Source: Thalassolituus oleivorans MIL-1
GTDB taxonomy: Bacteria > Pseudomonadota > Gammaproteobacteria > Pseudomonadales > Oceanobacteraceae
Reading direction: 5' to 3'
NCBI RefSeq assembly: GCF_000355675.1
Contig: NC_020888.1
Coordinates: 3,083,501 to 3,147,500 of the forward strand
DNA length: 64,000 bases
The position numbers and the translations under genes are program-made. Under the pieces are notes generated by a model. That model did not search any database. It saw only the letters and a list, made by a program, of their open reading frames with translations, and had not been told where the DNA came from. Below, piece after piece: positions 35,959 to 43,226 of the stretch; within the stretch, counting starts at the first letter, position 1; each line of letters starts with the position of its first letter.

Positions 35959-36051
35959 CAAGTTACTCAAACGGACGCTAAACAGTTGGCTAGTGCTCGT
36001 TCCTCGCCATTTTAGCCAACTATTCCGCGCCGCTTAGTAAAGCGTTAAGCG
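35952..36051 (+). repeat. attC recombination site of cassette 2
   Basis: R'' TACATAAC (35952-35959) matches the reverse complement of its cassette start in 7 of 8 bases. R' is GTTAAGCG (36044), a perfect GTTRRRY core. The stem AGTTGGCTA (35984-35992) pairs exactly with TAGCCAACT (36013-36021), enclosing the GCTCGTTCCTCG loop that recurs in the other sites of this array. Confidence 0.88.
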
Positions 36052-36062
36052 TCGAGGATGAT

Positions 36063-37127
36063 ATGGACAATCAGGAAGTTCGAATCATGGACAATATGGA
36101 GGTTCTTAGGTGTCTATGCCGCAAAGACATTCTTTCTATCGAAAGTGTTAAATTAATCGTGAAGAAGAATACGAATATTGATATCGAGGTGAGCAGTAAA
36201 AAAATCAGAAACATAGTAGGTTTTGATTTTTCTTTACGAGATGAACGATTCTTTGTGACGGAGAGAAAAATATCATATTACAATAAAAAGTACGGAACAA
36301 CGTTAAAGCTTCAAGAAAGAATGCTTAAATTATCAATACCGATATTTTTTTATATTGGTGAAGGTACTTTAGATAGAGATATTAATACTATTAATTCATC
36401 GAAATATCCGATTGTAAGATCAAACGAATGGCTGTCTAATAATTTTTCCCCTGAAATTGCTTCAACATATCTAAATAAATACTTTTCTAAGAGTAACTGT
36501 CTGGGCGAATATAAAGACATAATATTTGAAGCTACTGAGGCTTATTATCTTTCGATGCCACATGTTGCAATCATGTCATTGCTTCCCGTTTTTGAGGCGG
36601 GGCTTAGAAACTTGCAACATAAAATAAATGGCTCTGACTTGACCAATGTCAGTTCCGAAAAATTCGAGAGTGGGATTGGCAGTATATTGTTCAATTGGGG
36701 TGAGAAAGTTCTAAAAGGATATGATCATTACCCAGGGAATGGTTATGACAATCAGGTTTTGTCTGATTTTTTAGTGCATCTGAACCCACAATGTGATGTC
36801 ATATCTTCTTTTAAAATTTTCTTTCGTGAAGTGTTATACAAGCCAAGTAATGAAGAAAGTAATGGCTTTAATAGGCACATGATACTTCACCTATTAAAGA
36901 ATGACTTCAATTCACCATCCAATTTTATTAGATTGTTCCTAGCGATAACACACATTACTTTCATTGAAGGTTTATATAATGAAGGGTTGTCTGTATTTTG
37001 GCCTGGTTCAGATGCTGACGATCAGGCATTAGGTGTATATTTTCGTGCTCTCGAATCGAAGATCGGGACCCCACGCAAAAAGCTTGTGGCCAGCTTAGGC
37101 TTTGGGAGTTCTCATGTTGACGCTTAA
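36063..37127 (+). CDS. Cassette-borne protein with a HEPN-type RX4H motif
   Basis: 354 aa, ATG with GAGGATG upstream; clearly AT-rich compared with the core genes. The N-terminal 100 residues are basic and of unknown fold. The C-terminal half is helical, with PVFEAGLRNLQHKI (about 177-190) followed by GFNRHMILHLLKNDFNSPSN (about 271-290). The segment NRHMILH fits the RX4-6H motif of HEPN ribonuclease-type domains, and the pattern around it (NRH-x-ILH then a helix pair) resembles HEPN domains of abortive-infection proteins. No enzymatic partner is fused. A defence or toxin role is inference. The stop codon lies inside the attC R'' box. Confidence 0.65.
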   Translation: MDNQEVRIMDNMEVLRCLCRKDILSIESVKLIVKKNTNIDIEVSSKKIRNIVGFDFSLRDERFFVTERKISYYNKKYGTTLKLQERMLKLSIPIFFYIGEGTLDRDINTINSSKYPIVRSNEWLSNNFSPEIASTYLNKYFSKSNCLGEYKDIIFEATEAYYLSMPHVAIMSLLPVFEAGLRNLQHKINGSDLTNVSSEKFESGIGSILFNWGEKVLKGYDHYPGNGYDNQVLSDFLVHLNPQCDVISSFKIFFREVLYKPSNEESNGFNRHMILHLLKNDFNSPSNFIRLFLAITHITFIEGLYNEGLSVFWPGSDADDQALGVYFRALESKIGTPRKKLVASLGFGSSHVDA

Positions 37128-37177
37128 CAAACGCGTCAAATGCGACACTCGTTCCTCGTGCGCTTTACACGGGCGTT
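37121..37177 (+). repeat. attC site of cassette 3, interrupted by an IS
   Basis: R'' CGCTTAAC (37121-37128) is the exact complement of the cassette start GTTAAGCG. The stem AAATGCGACAC (37138-37148) pairs with GTGCGCTTT (37158-37166) leaving one T and one A unpaired, the extrahelical bases that steer integrase strand choice. The site should end in GTTRRRY, but after GGGCGTT (37171-37177) the IS begins. The rest, GTTATAAC, is found on the other side at 38993. Confidence 0.85.
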
Positions 37178-38992
37178 GAGGCTGTAGAAAAACCTATTTT
37201 TCACGTCTATTTTTGATAAAATAGAGCCACTCACATGGAGTGGTTCTTATGCCTAAATTTAAGCCATACAACTACAACCAAACGTCAATGGTCGTGATTA
37301 ACTATCAAGATCAATTGCAACCAGGTACGTTTGAATACGCTATTCATTACCTCATCGATCAAAAGCTCGATCTTTCCATCTTTAATCCAAATTATAAAAA
37401 TGATGACTGTGGCCGTCCGGCTTACGATCCAGCGATATTATTAAAAATAATTTTATTCGCTTACTCTAAAGGCATCACTTCGAGTCGAGAAATTCAGTGG
37501 TGCTGTGAAACTAATATCATCTTTAAAGCCCTGTCATGCGATAGCGTACCGCATTTCACCACCATCGCCAGTTTCGTCAGTAGCTACCCCAAAGCCATTG
37601 AAGAATTGTTTGAACAGATCCTATTAGTCTGTCATCAGCAAGGTTTATTGAGCAATGAGCTGTTCGCCATTGATGGTTGTAAAATGCCATCTAATGCCGC
37701 GAAAGAATGGTCTGGCACGTTAAAAGAGCTAGAAGATAAACGTGATAAATTAAAACGCCAGATTCGTCGTTGCTTAAACGAACATAAGAAATTTGATAAA
37801 CAAGATCCTGATACTGTAGAACGACAACGCCGAAGTCAGCAGACTCTCGATACCTTAAATAAAGCGTTTGATAAGGTCGATCAATTCCTAAAGACAGCAG
37901 CCCCAAGGATGGGGCAAGGTAAACGGCCAAAAGAAGTAAAAAGTAATATTACCGACAATCAGTCGGGAAAAATGACAACCAGTAAAGGCACTATTCAAGG
38001 CTATAACGGCGTAGCAACCGTTGATCGAAAGCACCAAATCATTATTGATGCGCAAGCCTTTGGCGAAGGCCAAGAGCACCACACACTCAAGCCCGTGCTG
38101 GAAAATATAAAGGTTCGCTATCAAAGGCTAGGGATAAGAAAGGACGTTTACACAGGCCGCTACAAAGTCACAGTAACCGCTGATACTGGCTTTGCGAATG
38201 AACAAAATATGCAGTACCTGCATAACAATAAAATAGATGCCTACATTCCTGATAATCAATTCCGCTCGCGTGATCCAAAATTTTTTGATCAAAAGGAAAA
38301 GTACGGAAAGCGTCATCAAGAAAAGCCAAAGAGCGCACGTCGCAACGTCATCCCGGCGACAGAATTCAAATTCGATCCAACGGCAATGACCTGCTATTGC
38401 CCCGCAGGCGAGAAGCTCAGTTTTCGTGGTGAGCGTTTGAGTGAAAGTGGGCAATCCAAAGCCTTCTTCGAAGGTCGATTATTGCAATGCAGAAACTGCG
38501 ACTTAAAACATGAATGCATGGAAAACCCCGAAGCCGCGAACCATCGCAAAGGCGCAGGACGGCAAGTCTCCTTCACCATCAACGACAAACGCAAACCCAC
38601 GTATACAGATTGGATGAAGCACCGAGTGGACAGTGACCATGGTAAGCACATTTATAGCCATCGAATGTCGACAGTAGAGCCAGTCTTTGCCAATATAGGA
38701 ACCAATAAAGGCCTGAAACGGTTTGGCTTGCGAGGCAAAGCGAAAGTTCAAGGCCAATGGCAGTTGTACTGCATGATTCACAACATAGAAAAGATCATGC
38801 GGTACGGTGAATTGGCAAGATAAAGCGGATATTGAGCGTGATAGCGGCTCTTAGAAGATTAATTATCTAAAAAGCTAGAATATTGCCGAGATAACCAAAA
38901 GTAGATTCAATTTTTATTAATTATCGAATTGGATCATTAACAAAGGAAGAAGCCTGAAGAAATGGCCAAGAAATAGGTTTTTCTACAGGCTC
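37178..38992 (+). mobile_element. IS1182-family insertion sequence
   Basis: The ends are inverted repeats: GAGGCTGTAGAAAAACCTAT from 37178 and, reading inward from 38992, GAGCCTGTAGAAAAACCTAT, continuing TT in both, with one mismatch in 22. One transposase gene fills the element. The flanks show GTT on both sides (37175-37177 and 38993-38995), a short target duplication, or CGTT if the last C is counted. The ORF and both ends look intact, so the element may be active. Confidence 0.88.
37249..38823 (+). CDS. IS1182-family DDE transposase
   Basis: 524 aa from the ATG at 37249 (GGAG eight bases upstream). The N-terminal InsH/DUF772-like DNA-binding domain (about 30-115: CGRPAYDPAILLKIILFAYS, SVPHFTTIASF) is followed by the catalytic core: first Asp in FAIDGCKMPSNAAKEWSG, second in VTADTGFANEQN, a Cys cluster (YCPAGEK, LLQCRNCDLKHECM) and the Glu in MSTVEPVFANIGTNKGLKRF. 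This arrangement is typical of IS1182. No frameshift or stop is seen. Confidence 0.93.
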   Translation: MPKFKPYNYNQTSMVVINYQDQLQPGTFEYAIHYLIDQKLDLSIFNPNYKNDDCGRPAYDPAILLKIILFAYSKGITSSREIQWCCETNIIFKALSCDSVPHFTTIASFVSSYPKAIEELFEQILLVCHQQGLLSNELFAIDGCKMPSNAAKEWSGTLKELEDKRDKLKRQIRRCLNEHKKFDKQDPDTVERQRRSQQTLDTLNKAFDKVDQFLKTAAPRMGQGKRPKEVKSNITDNQSGKMTTSKGTIQGYNGVATVDRKHQIIIDAQAFGEGQEHHTLKPVLENIKVRYQRLGIRKDVYTGRYKVTVTADTGFANEQNMQYLHNNKIDAYIPDNQFRSRDPKFFDQKEKYGKRHQEKPKSARRNVIPATEFKFDPTAMTCYCPAGEKLSFRGERLSESGQSKAFFEGRLLQCRNCDLKHECMENPEAANHRKGAGRQVSFTINDKRKPTYTDWMKHRVDSDHGKHIYSHRMSTVEPVFANIGTNKGLKRFGLRGKAKVQGQWQLYCMIHNIEKIMRYGELAR

Positions 38993-39032
38993 GTTATAAC
39001 TTATTACCAATATTCAAATAAGGAGGTTATTT

Positions 39033-39407
39033 ATGCAAATTGAAGATCTATTTTTTGCACCTGAAGATCTATACAGGCTTGGAAATTCATCTAGCCCTCG
39101 TCTTACAAATGTTAGACGTCCGAAGGATGTTGATACCACAGAATTAAATGGCATTACTGTTATTATTGCAAATGGAAAGGGTGTTTCGCTATCAACTAAA
39201 GAGCGTTTAGATAAAACCCCTATGTCTGGTTGGGTATGGAAGATAAGCAGAGGAACACAAGTTCCCACAGGTTTGAAATTACTTAACGACCGTCCCGGTC
39301 ACTATAGTATTTGCCCTATTACAAATATGCCACTTGACGAATTTATAGGCTTGCTATCTAAGTTGGCACTAAAGTGTACTAAAGTATTCAAAAAAGAGGT
39401 TATGTAA
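39033..39407 (+). CDS. Tse2-like toxin candidate (cassette 4)
   Basis: 124 aa, ATG with AAGGAGG upstream. The C-terminal half has WVWKISRGTQVPTGLKLLND and RPGHYSICPITNMPLDEF (about 70-107). This recalls the Tse2-type ADP-ribosyltransferase-fold toxins, whose end reads IPxxLKxxxD...HYxIxPxxxM followed by a helix. The start is less conserved. The very next gene, 0 bp away, encodes a small acidic protein, the layout of a toxin-antitoxin pair, and such pairs are common in sedentary cassette arrays. Assignment is from motif memory, so moderate. Confidence 0.6.
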   Translation: MQIEDLFFAPEDLYRLGNSSSPRLTNVRRPKDVDTTELNGITVIIANGKGVSLSTKERLDKTPMSGWVWKISRGTQVPTGLKLLNDRPGHYSICPITNMPLDEFIGLLSKLALKCTKVFKKEVM

Positions 39408-39650
39408 GTGGCGAATATTCGTGAGCTTGAAGTTAAATTGAATGATTGGGAAGCCCGGTACGTTCTGGAAGCACTTTCAAGAGAAATGGAACGTTTAAAA
39501 GCAATAAATTACGAATCAGAAGATGAGGACGAAGCCGCAGATGCAGGAAACGACTTCATGGAGATATCTAGTCTTTATGAGAACGTATCGAAAAATGCAG
39601 TAAAAATTTTTGGTGAACAGATTCTTGATTTTAGCCGAGAGAAGTTATAA
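39408..39650 (+). CDS. Probable antitoxin partner of the Tse2-like protein
   Basis: 80 aa from a GTG directly after the TAA of the upstream gene, with AGAGG nine bases before it. The protein is acidic (ESEDEDEAADAGND, about 36-49) and helical, with no DNA-binding motif. It may neutralise the upstream protein by direct binding, as Tsi2-like immunity proteins do. I do not recognise its family. Its stop codon falls within the attC R'' box. Confidence 0.6.
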   Translation: MANIRELEVKLNDWEARYVLEALSREMERLKAINYESEDEDEAADAGNDFMEISSLYENVSKNAVKIFGEQILDFSREKL

Positions 39651-39765
39651 CAAACCGCTGCACTCTGACACATACTGCTACGCTCGTTTTTGTGTCTGTC
39701 GCTGCGCTTCATTTTTACACAAAAACGCTCTCCACAGTATGTGCAGGTGAGCGGGGCGTTAGCAC
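39644..39765 (+). repeat. attC recombination site of cassette 4
   Basis: R'' GTTATAAC (39644-39651) is complementary to the cassette start GTTATAAC (38993-39000), and R' is GTTAGCAC (39758). Two nested perfect stems are seen: CACATACTG (39669-39677) with CAGTATGTG (39735-39743), and GTTTTTGTGT (39686-39695) with ACACAAAAAC (39717-39726). At about 120 bp it is the longest and most clearly folded site of the array. Confidence 0.9.
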
Positions 39766-39776
39766 TCAGGGAGAGT

Positions 39777-40445
39777 ATGAAGTACTTAATAATATTGATT
39801 TTATTGCCGCTAGCTGTGATGGCTAATGAAAGTACATGTTACGGAACCACTTCCAATGGAAGCTTAAAGGATGGCGTAAAATTACCTTCGAGTGGTAGTA
39901 ACTTTGAAGGCTATAGTTCTATAGCGAGCATTGCGGGTAGAACGTACGTGCACTCTACAGTGCGCGATATTATTGTGACGTCTTACAAAAGTCTCGAATT
40001 AGAGCATCCTGAAAAAGTTTTTAAGTACGCTGAAACTGGTTTTAAGGAAGGGGGGCAGTTTAAGCCTCATAAAACCCATAGAAATGGCCTGTCGGTAGAT
40101 TTTATGGTTCCAGTAGTAAACGAAAATGGTGAGTCTGTTCATTTGCCAACAAGCCCTCTAAATAAATTTGGTTACAATATTGAATTTGACCAAAATGCTA
40201 AATATGAGCAATATCAAATCGATTTTGAGGCAATGGCTGCTCATATTGTTTCATTGCATAAAGAAACAAAACGCAGAGGTTATGATCTTTGGCGTGTAAT
40301 TTTTGACCCAGAGCTTCGGCCTTATTTGTTTAAAACAAAGTACGCTGAATACTTACTTAAGAATATTCAATTTTCAAAAAAGCGTTCATGGGTTCGTCAT
40401 GACGAGCACTATCATATAGACTTTGAAATACCCTGTAAGTCATAG
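39777..40445 (+). CDS. Secreted MepA/LAS-type murein peptidase-like protein (cassette 5)
   Basis: 222 aa from the ATG at 39777 (GGGAG upstream). A short signal peptide (about 1-16, ending AVMA) leads to a domain with the zinc-ligand pattern of penicillin-insensitive murein endopeptidases: HKTHRNGLSVDFMVP (about 99-113, H-x6-D) and HDEHYHIDFE (about 208-217, HxH). Such enzymes cut D-Ala-mDAP cross-links in peptidoglycan. It is shorter than MepA and carried as a cassette. The exact substrate is unknown. Confidence 0.75.
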   Translation: MKYLIILILLPLAVMANESTCYGTTSNGSLKDGVKLPSSGSNFEGYSSIASIAGRTYVHSTVRDIIVTSYKSLELEHPEKVFKYAETGFKEGGQFKPHKTHRNGLSVDFMVPVVNENGESVHLPTSPLNKFGYNIEFDQNAKYEQYQIDFEAMAAHIVSLHKETKRRGYDLWRVIFDPELRPYLFKTKYAEYLLKNIQFSKKRSWVRHDEHYHIDFEIPCKS

Positions 40446-40493
40446 TGCTAACAAGTGTAGTCACCTGACACAAATTGCTACAAGCGTTAGCCA
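40445..40493 (+). repeat. Short attC site of cassette 5
   Basis: R'' GTGCTAAC (40445-40452) is the exact complement of the cassette start GTTAGCAC (39758-39765). R' is GTTAGCCA (40486). Inner arms TGTAG and CTACA (around 40456-40481) and TCA/TGA complete a small stem. At 49 bp it is short for an attC site. Confidence 0.8.
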
Positions 40494-40509
40494 TAAAAAG
40501 ACTCGAACA

Positions 40510-40716
40510 ATGAATGAAGTACGCATCCCATATATGCCAAATAAAACTATCTTTATTCTGGCAATTTTTTTCTTTGTAGCCTGCGCGGGGGTTATGGGAA
40601 ACGTGGCCGCCTCGAATGACCGAGGACTTATTCTTAATCGAATAATTGAATTTTCTCCGCAAGGCGCCACCATTTTTTACTGGGTCATAAGGTTACTAGA
40701 CTGTCTTCGTAAGTAA
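40510..40716 (+). CDS. Small membrane protein or lipoprotein (last cassette)
   Basis: 68 aa, ATG in the expected place 23 bp after the attC core. One hydrophobic segment (about 13-30, IFILAIFFFVACAGVMG) contains FVAC, which could be a lipobox, and the rest is short and mixed. No family recognised. No R'' box complementary to its cassette start (expected TGGCTAAC) was found after it, so the cassette has lost its attC or the array is cut here. Confidence 0.5.
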   Translation: MNEVRIPYMPNKTIFILAIFFFVACAGVMGNVAASNDRGLILNRIIEFSPQGATIFYWVIRLLDCLRK

Positions 40717-40882
40717 CTATATGGACTATCATTATTACTGGCGTAATGCGCCCGGCAGTGATGCGACAAAACCGCTTTAAACTATTCTCCAAACGGTCAC
40801 TGACTTATGTCGACCTATTGACTACTGGTGATTCTCCCTAAGATCTAACGACTTTTAATAATCTTACGGATGAGGGTGTACC

Positions 40883-42130
40883 ATGACATTACGGATTTTA
40901 ATTTCGTTATTATTTGGCGCAATGCTTTCAGCTTGCGGTGGTGTGGATGAAGGTATTCCGCCGATAACATCTGGCGGCACAACAGCCAGTTGTATTCAGG
41001 ATACTTGGAGCCGAAATATCCCCGGCATCGGTGGCGGGTCGGTTGAACTAACCTACGAATTCTTAGAGGATGGCACCTATATTCAGCGCAGTTATGTCGA
41101 TAATATTTCGACAGCTGATTATATTTCTGGAAGCCCAAATACCAATCTTGATATCGACGTTCTACCGGGTTTATCCATTGATCTAGGTGCCATGCTAAAT
41201 CTTCTTGAGCCTTTTTATTCAGAAGGGTATTTTTATACCCAAGGCACTTGGGTGCTTGAGGAAAGCTCGGGCATTATCACATCGACACTGCCTAAGAATG
41301 AGTTTGGGCACTCAATTTGGTCTGCAAGTTCTGCCAAGCGAGATTTTGATAGAAATAATCCGACGCCCTCTCAGGTAGCAAGTAATACGATCGATCAATA
41401 CGCCTACTGTAAGGGTGATCGCCTTGTTGTTGGTGCTTTTTATAAAGAAGACGACAGCAATATCGCCGGACTATGGGACAACCTTAATTCCGAGTTTTAT
41501 GTGGCAGAAGACTATGTCGGTGCCACTCAACGTTTTCGTTCAGAAGATGGCGAAGTATATGCCAAAAAGCCCTTTGCGATGACATTGCTATCTAACGGCT
41601 ACGCACTACGCCAGTGTGCACAAGAAGGGGAAATGCGTGGCGGGAATAATGCCTCATTTTACAAAGTTACGTCTGATAACAGGGTCACTCCGACCGGAGG
41701 GCTTCTGCCACCTAAAGTCGATGTCTATACCGATTATTATGAAATGCTGAGTGATGCCTATTACTACCGACTTGATAGTGGATTACTCAGTCGAGTTGAT
41801 ATTAATTCTGGCGATATTACCGAGCTTTTGGAGCTTGATAAAGACACTAAAGTTCGCACGCAGGCGCGAGTCACTGGCGGGATAGTTATTAGTACCTACA
41901 AGGTTGACGATAGCAATGACACCCTACTTTTCATCTCCGACAACTCGAATGACGTTTTACAAGTAACGCTTGAGCGCGGCGTTTTCTCTGGGCCTTGGAG
42001 TGATGGTGAGCTTGTACTCCTAGCCAATAATGACACCGGCTTGATACACAAAGTCGACCTGATGACGGGTAGCCTGACTGCGATTCCTTTTGAAGGTGCT
42101 CCTGCCAATGACTTCGGTATCTCTGGTTAA
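40883..42130 (+). CDS. Lipoprotein, N-terminal part of a frameshifted beta-propeller-like gene
   Basis: 415 aa with a clear lipobox (LISLLFGAMLSACGG, Cys about 17). The mature part is beta-rich, with Asp/Ser/Tyr-rich repeats (YRLDSGLLSRVDINSGDITE; KVDLMTGSLTAIP) of WD/PQQ-like propeller blades. It ends abruptly in PANDFGISG at 42130, in the middle of a blade. The same propeller theme continues in the next reading frame from about 42110. The gene was probably once a single lipoprotein of about 750 residues. It follows the cassette array and has its own leader. Confidence 0.7.
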   Translation: MTLRILISLLFGAMLSACGGVDEGIPPITSGGTTASCIQDTWSRNIPGIGGGSVELTYEFLEDGTYIQRSYVDNISTADYISGSPNTNLDIDVLPGLSIDLGAMLNLLEPFYSEGYFYTQGTWVLEESSGIITSTLPKNEFGHSIWSASSAKRDFDRNNPTPSQVASNTIDQYAYCKGDRLVVGAFYKEDDSNIAGLWDNLNSEFYVAEDYVGATQRFRSEDGEVYAKKPFAMTLLSNGYALRQCAQEGEMRGGNNASFYKVTSDNRVTPTGGLLPPKVDVYTDYYEMLSDAYYYRLDSGLLSRVDINSGDITELLELDKDTKVRTQARVTGGIVISTYKVDDSNDTLLFISDNSNDVLQVTLERGVFSGPWSDGELVLLANNDTGLIHKVDLMTGSLTAIPFEGAPANDFGISG

Positions 42131-43139
42131 TGAGCAGCTTATCGTCAGCTCAAAGTCGGGCAACCTTCATCAGTTTTGGACCTATTCAGAGTCTGTTCAG
42201 GCGCTTACATTACTCGCATCCGTCAGCGATACCGGCTCTGGCTACGCATCAATCATTGCGGGTGACGGGGGTTTTGATGTCTTCATAAAAAGTGGTTATA
42301 GAAATGAATCGCTAGGTCGTATTGTGCATATCAGTGAGGCCGATGGTTACACCGCGACGTCTGACGTCAGCCTGAATTTTATCAAGTTTGAACCAAAGGG
42401 TGCTGCTACTTCGAAGTACTTCATCTTTAATAGCAACGGGGCTGGTTCTTACCAACTTTCTTTATTAGACGTCATAACACAAGAAATCAGTGTTATCTCT
42501 CCATCCGGTGTGCAGGTGAGTAATTCGTTCACCACTAACAGCGATGGTTCCAGAGTTATTTATTCGATTGGCGGCCTCGTCACATCAGAAGCGGGGCAAG
42601 TGGTTGTGATCGACATCGCTGAGAACGGTACTGTTTCTCACCAGATCATTGACGCTGGGCGTTCCGTTCAATACGCCTCAGCACACTCTGGTGATGTTTC
42701 TGCTTTCTATGTGCAAGATTACTCAGACGAAGGCGATTCTAGGTCGCGTCTGTTTGCGGCGACTGGAACCGGTGCCGATATGACATTGGTGACGGATGAG
42801 TACACTTTTGGATCGAGTTCATCAGCAAATGGGGACGACTTCATCGTAAACGAACAGCATCTACTAGCACCCGCAAGAGATGAATACAGCGCTCACGAGT
42901 TGATGCTTTACAATAAGTCGTCACAAGAATTTGATTTTTGGGATCTCAATAAGGTTCCTGATGTCAGTTCGTCGCCTCGCCTGTTGGGCACCATTGGAGG
43001 TGAAACCTTAATATCAGCTTGGAACCTCGAAAACAGTTGTTACGAGCCGGAAGGACTTTTGAAGTTTGAAGGTCACTATCTTTGGTATGAAAACAATTAC
43101 AAAGGCTTTGCTGGCGTACAGTGGTTCACTCGTAACTGA
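42108..43139 (+). CDS. C-terminal part of the split beta-propeller-like lipoprotein
   Basis: 343 aa if read from the ATG at 42108 (AAGGTG upstream); it has no signal peptide. The sequence (LVNEQLIVSSKSGNLHQFW, YFIFNSNGAGSYQLSLLDVI, RVIYSIGGLVTSEAG) continues the propeller repeats of the gene it overlaps by 23 bp. A one-base change near 42115-42130 would join both frames. It may be a true pseudogene, a sequencing error or an expressed split protein. A terminator follows at 43181. Confidence 0.6.
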   Translation: MTSVSLVNEQLIVSSKSGNLHQFWTYSESVQALTLLASVSDTGSGYASIIAGDGGFDVFIKSGYRNESLGRIVHISEADGYTATSDVSLNFIKFEPKGAATSKYFIFNSNGAGSYQLSLLDVITQEISVISPSGVQVSNSFTTNSDGSRVIYSIGGLVTSEAGQVVVIDIAENGTVSHQIIDAGRSVQYASAHSGDVSAFYVQDYSDEGDSRSRLFAATGTGADMTLVTDEYTFGSSSSANGDDFIVNEQHLLAPARDEYSAHELMLYNKSSQEFDFWDLNKVPDVSSSPRLLGTIGGETLISAWNLENSCYEPEGLLKFEGHYLWYENNYKGFAGVQWFTRN

Positions 43140-43180
43140 GTCATTTAAAGTGAATGCTTTAGCAATATAAGAAAACAAAA

Positions 43181-43206
43181 AAACCAGCGCTAGGCTGGTT
43201 TTTTAT
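43181..43206. terminator. Bidirectional intrinsic terminator
   Basis: AAACCAGC (43181-43188) and GCTGGTTT (43194-43201) form a stem with loop GCTAG, with an A-run before and T-run after. It lies between the lipoprotein gene and the convergent secB and can stop both. Confidence 0.9.
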
Positions 43207-43226
43207 TGCACTAACAACCAACTCTC

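Larger units (their letters stand above)
35146..40716 (+). mobile_element. Integron gene-cassette array without integrase (CALIN-like)
   Basis: Six cassettes in one orientation, each with one or two genes followed by an attC-like site, except the last. Proof from sequence: the first eight bases of a cassette must be complementary to the R'' box at its own 3' end. GTTATGTG (35146) pairs with CACATAAC (35503). GTTATGTG (35595) pairs with TACATAAC (35952, 7 of 8). GTTAAGCG (36044) pairs with CGCTTAAC (37121). GTTATAAC (38993) pairs with GTTATAAC (39644). GTTAGCAC (39758) pairs with GTGCTAAC (40445). No intI gene is in the window. Cassette genes are AT-richer and more varied than their surroundings. 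Confidence 0.9.

Noticed and set aside
35146..40716. CRISPR array
   Set aside because: The repeated elements differ in sequence and length and are separated by genes; they fit attC sites, not direct repeats with short spacers.
40423..40716. Longer 97-aa reading of the last cassette ORF
   Set aside because: The first 29 codons run through the attC site; the ATG at 40510, after the core, is the natural start.
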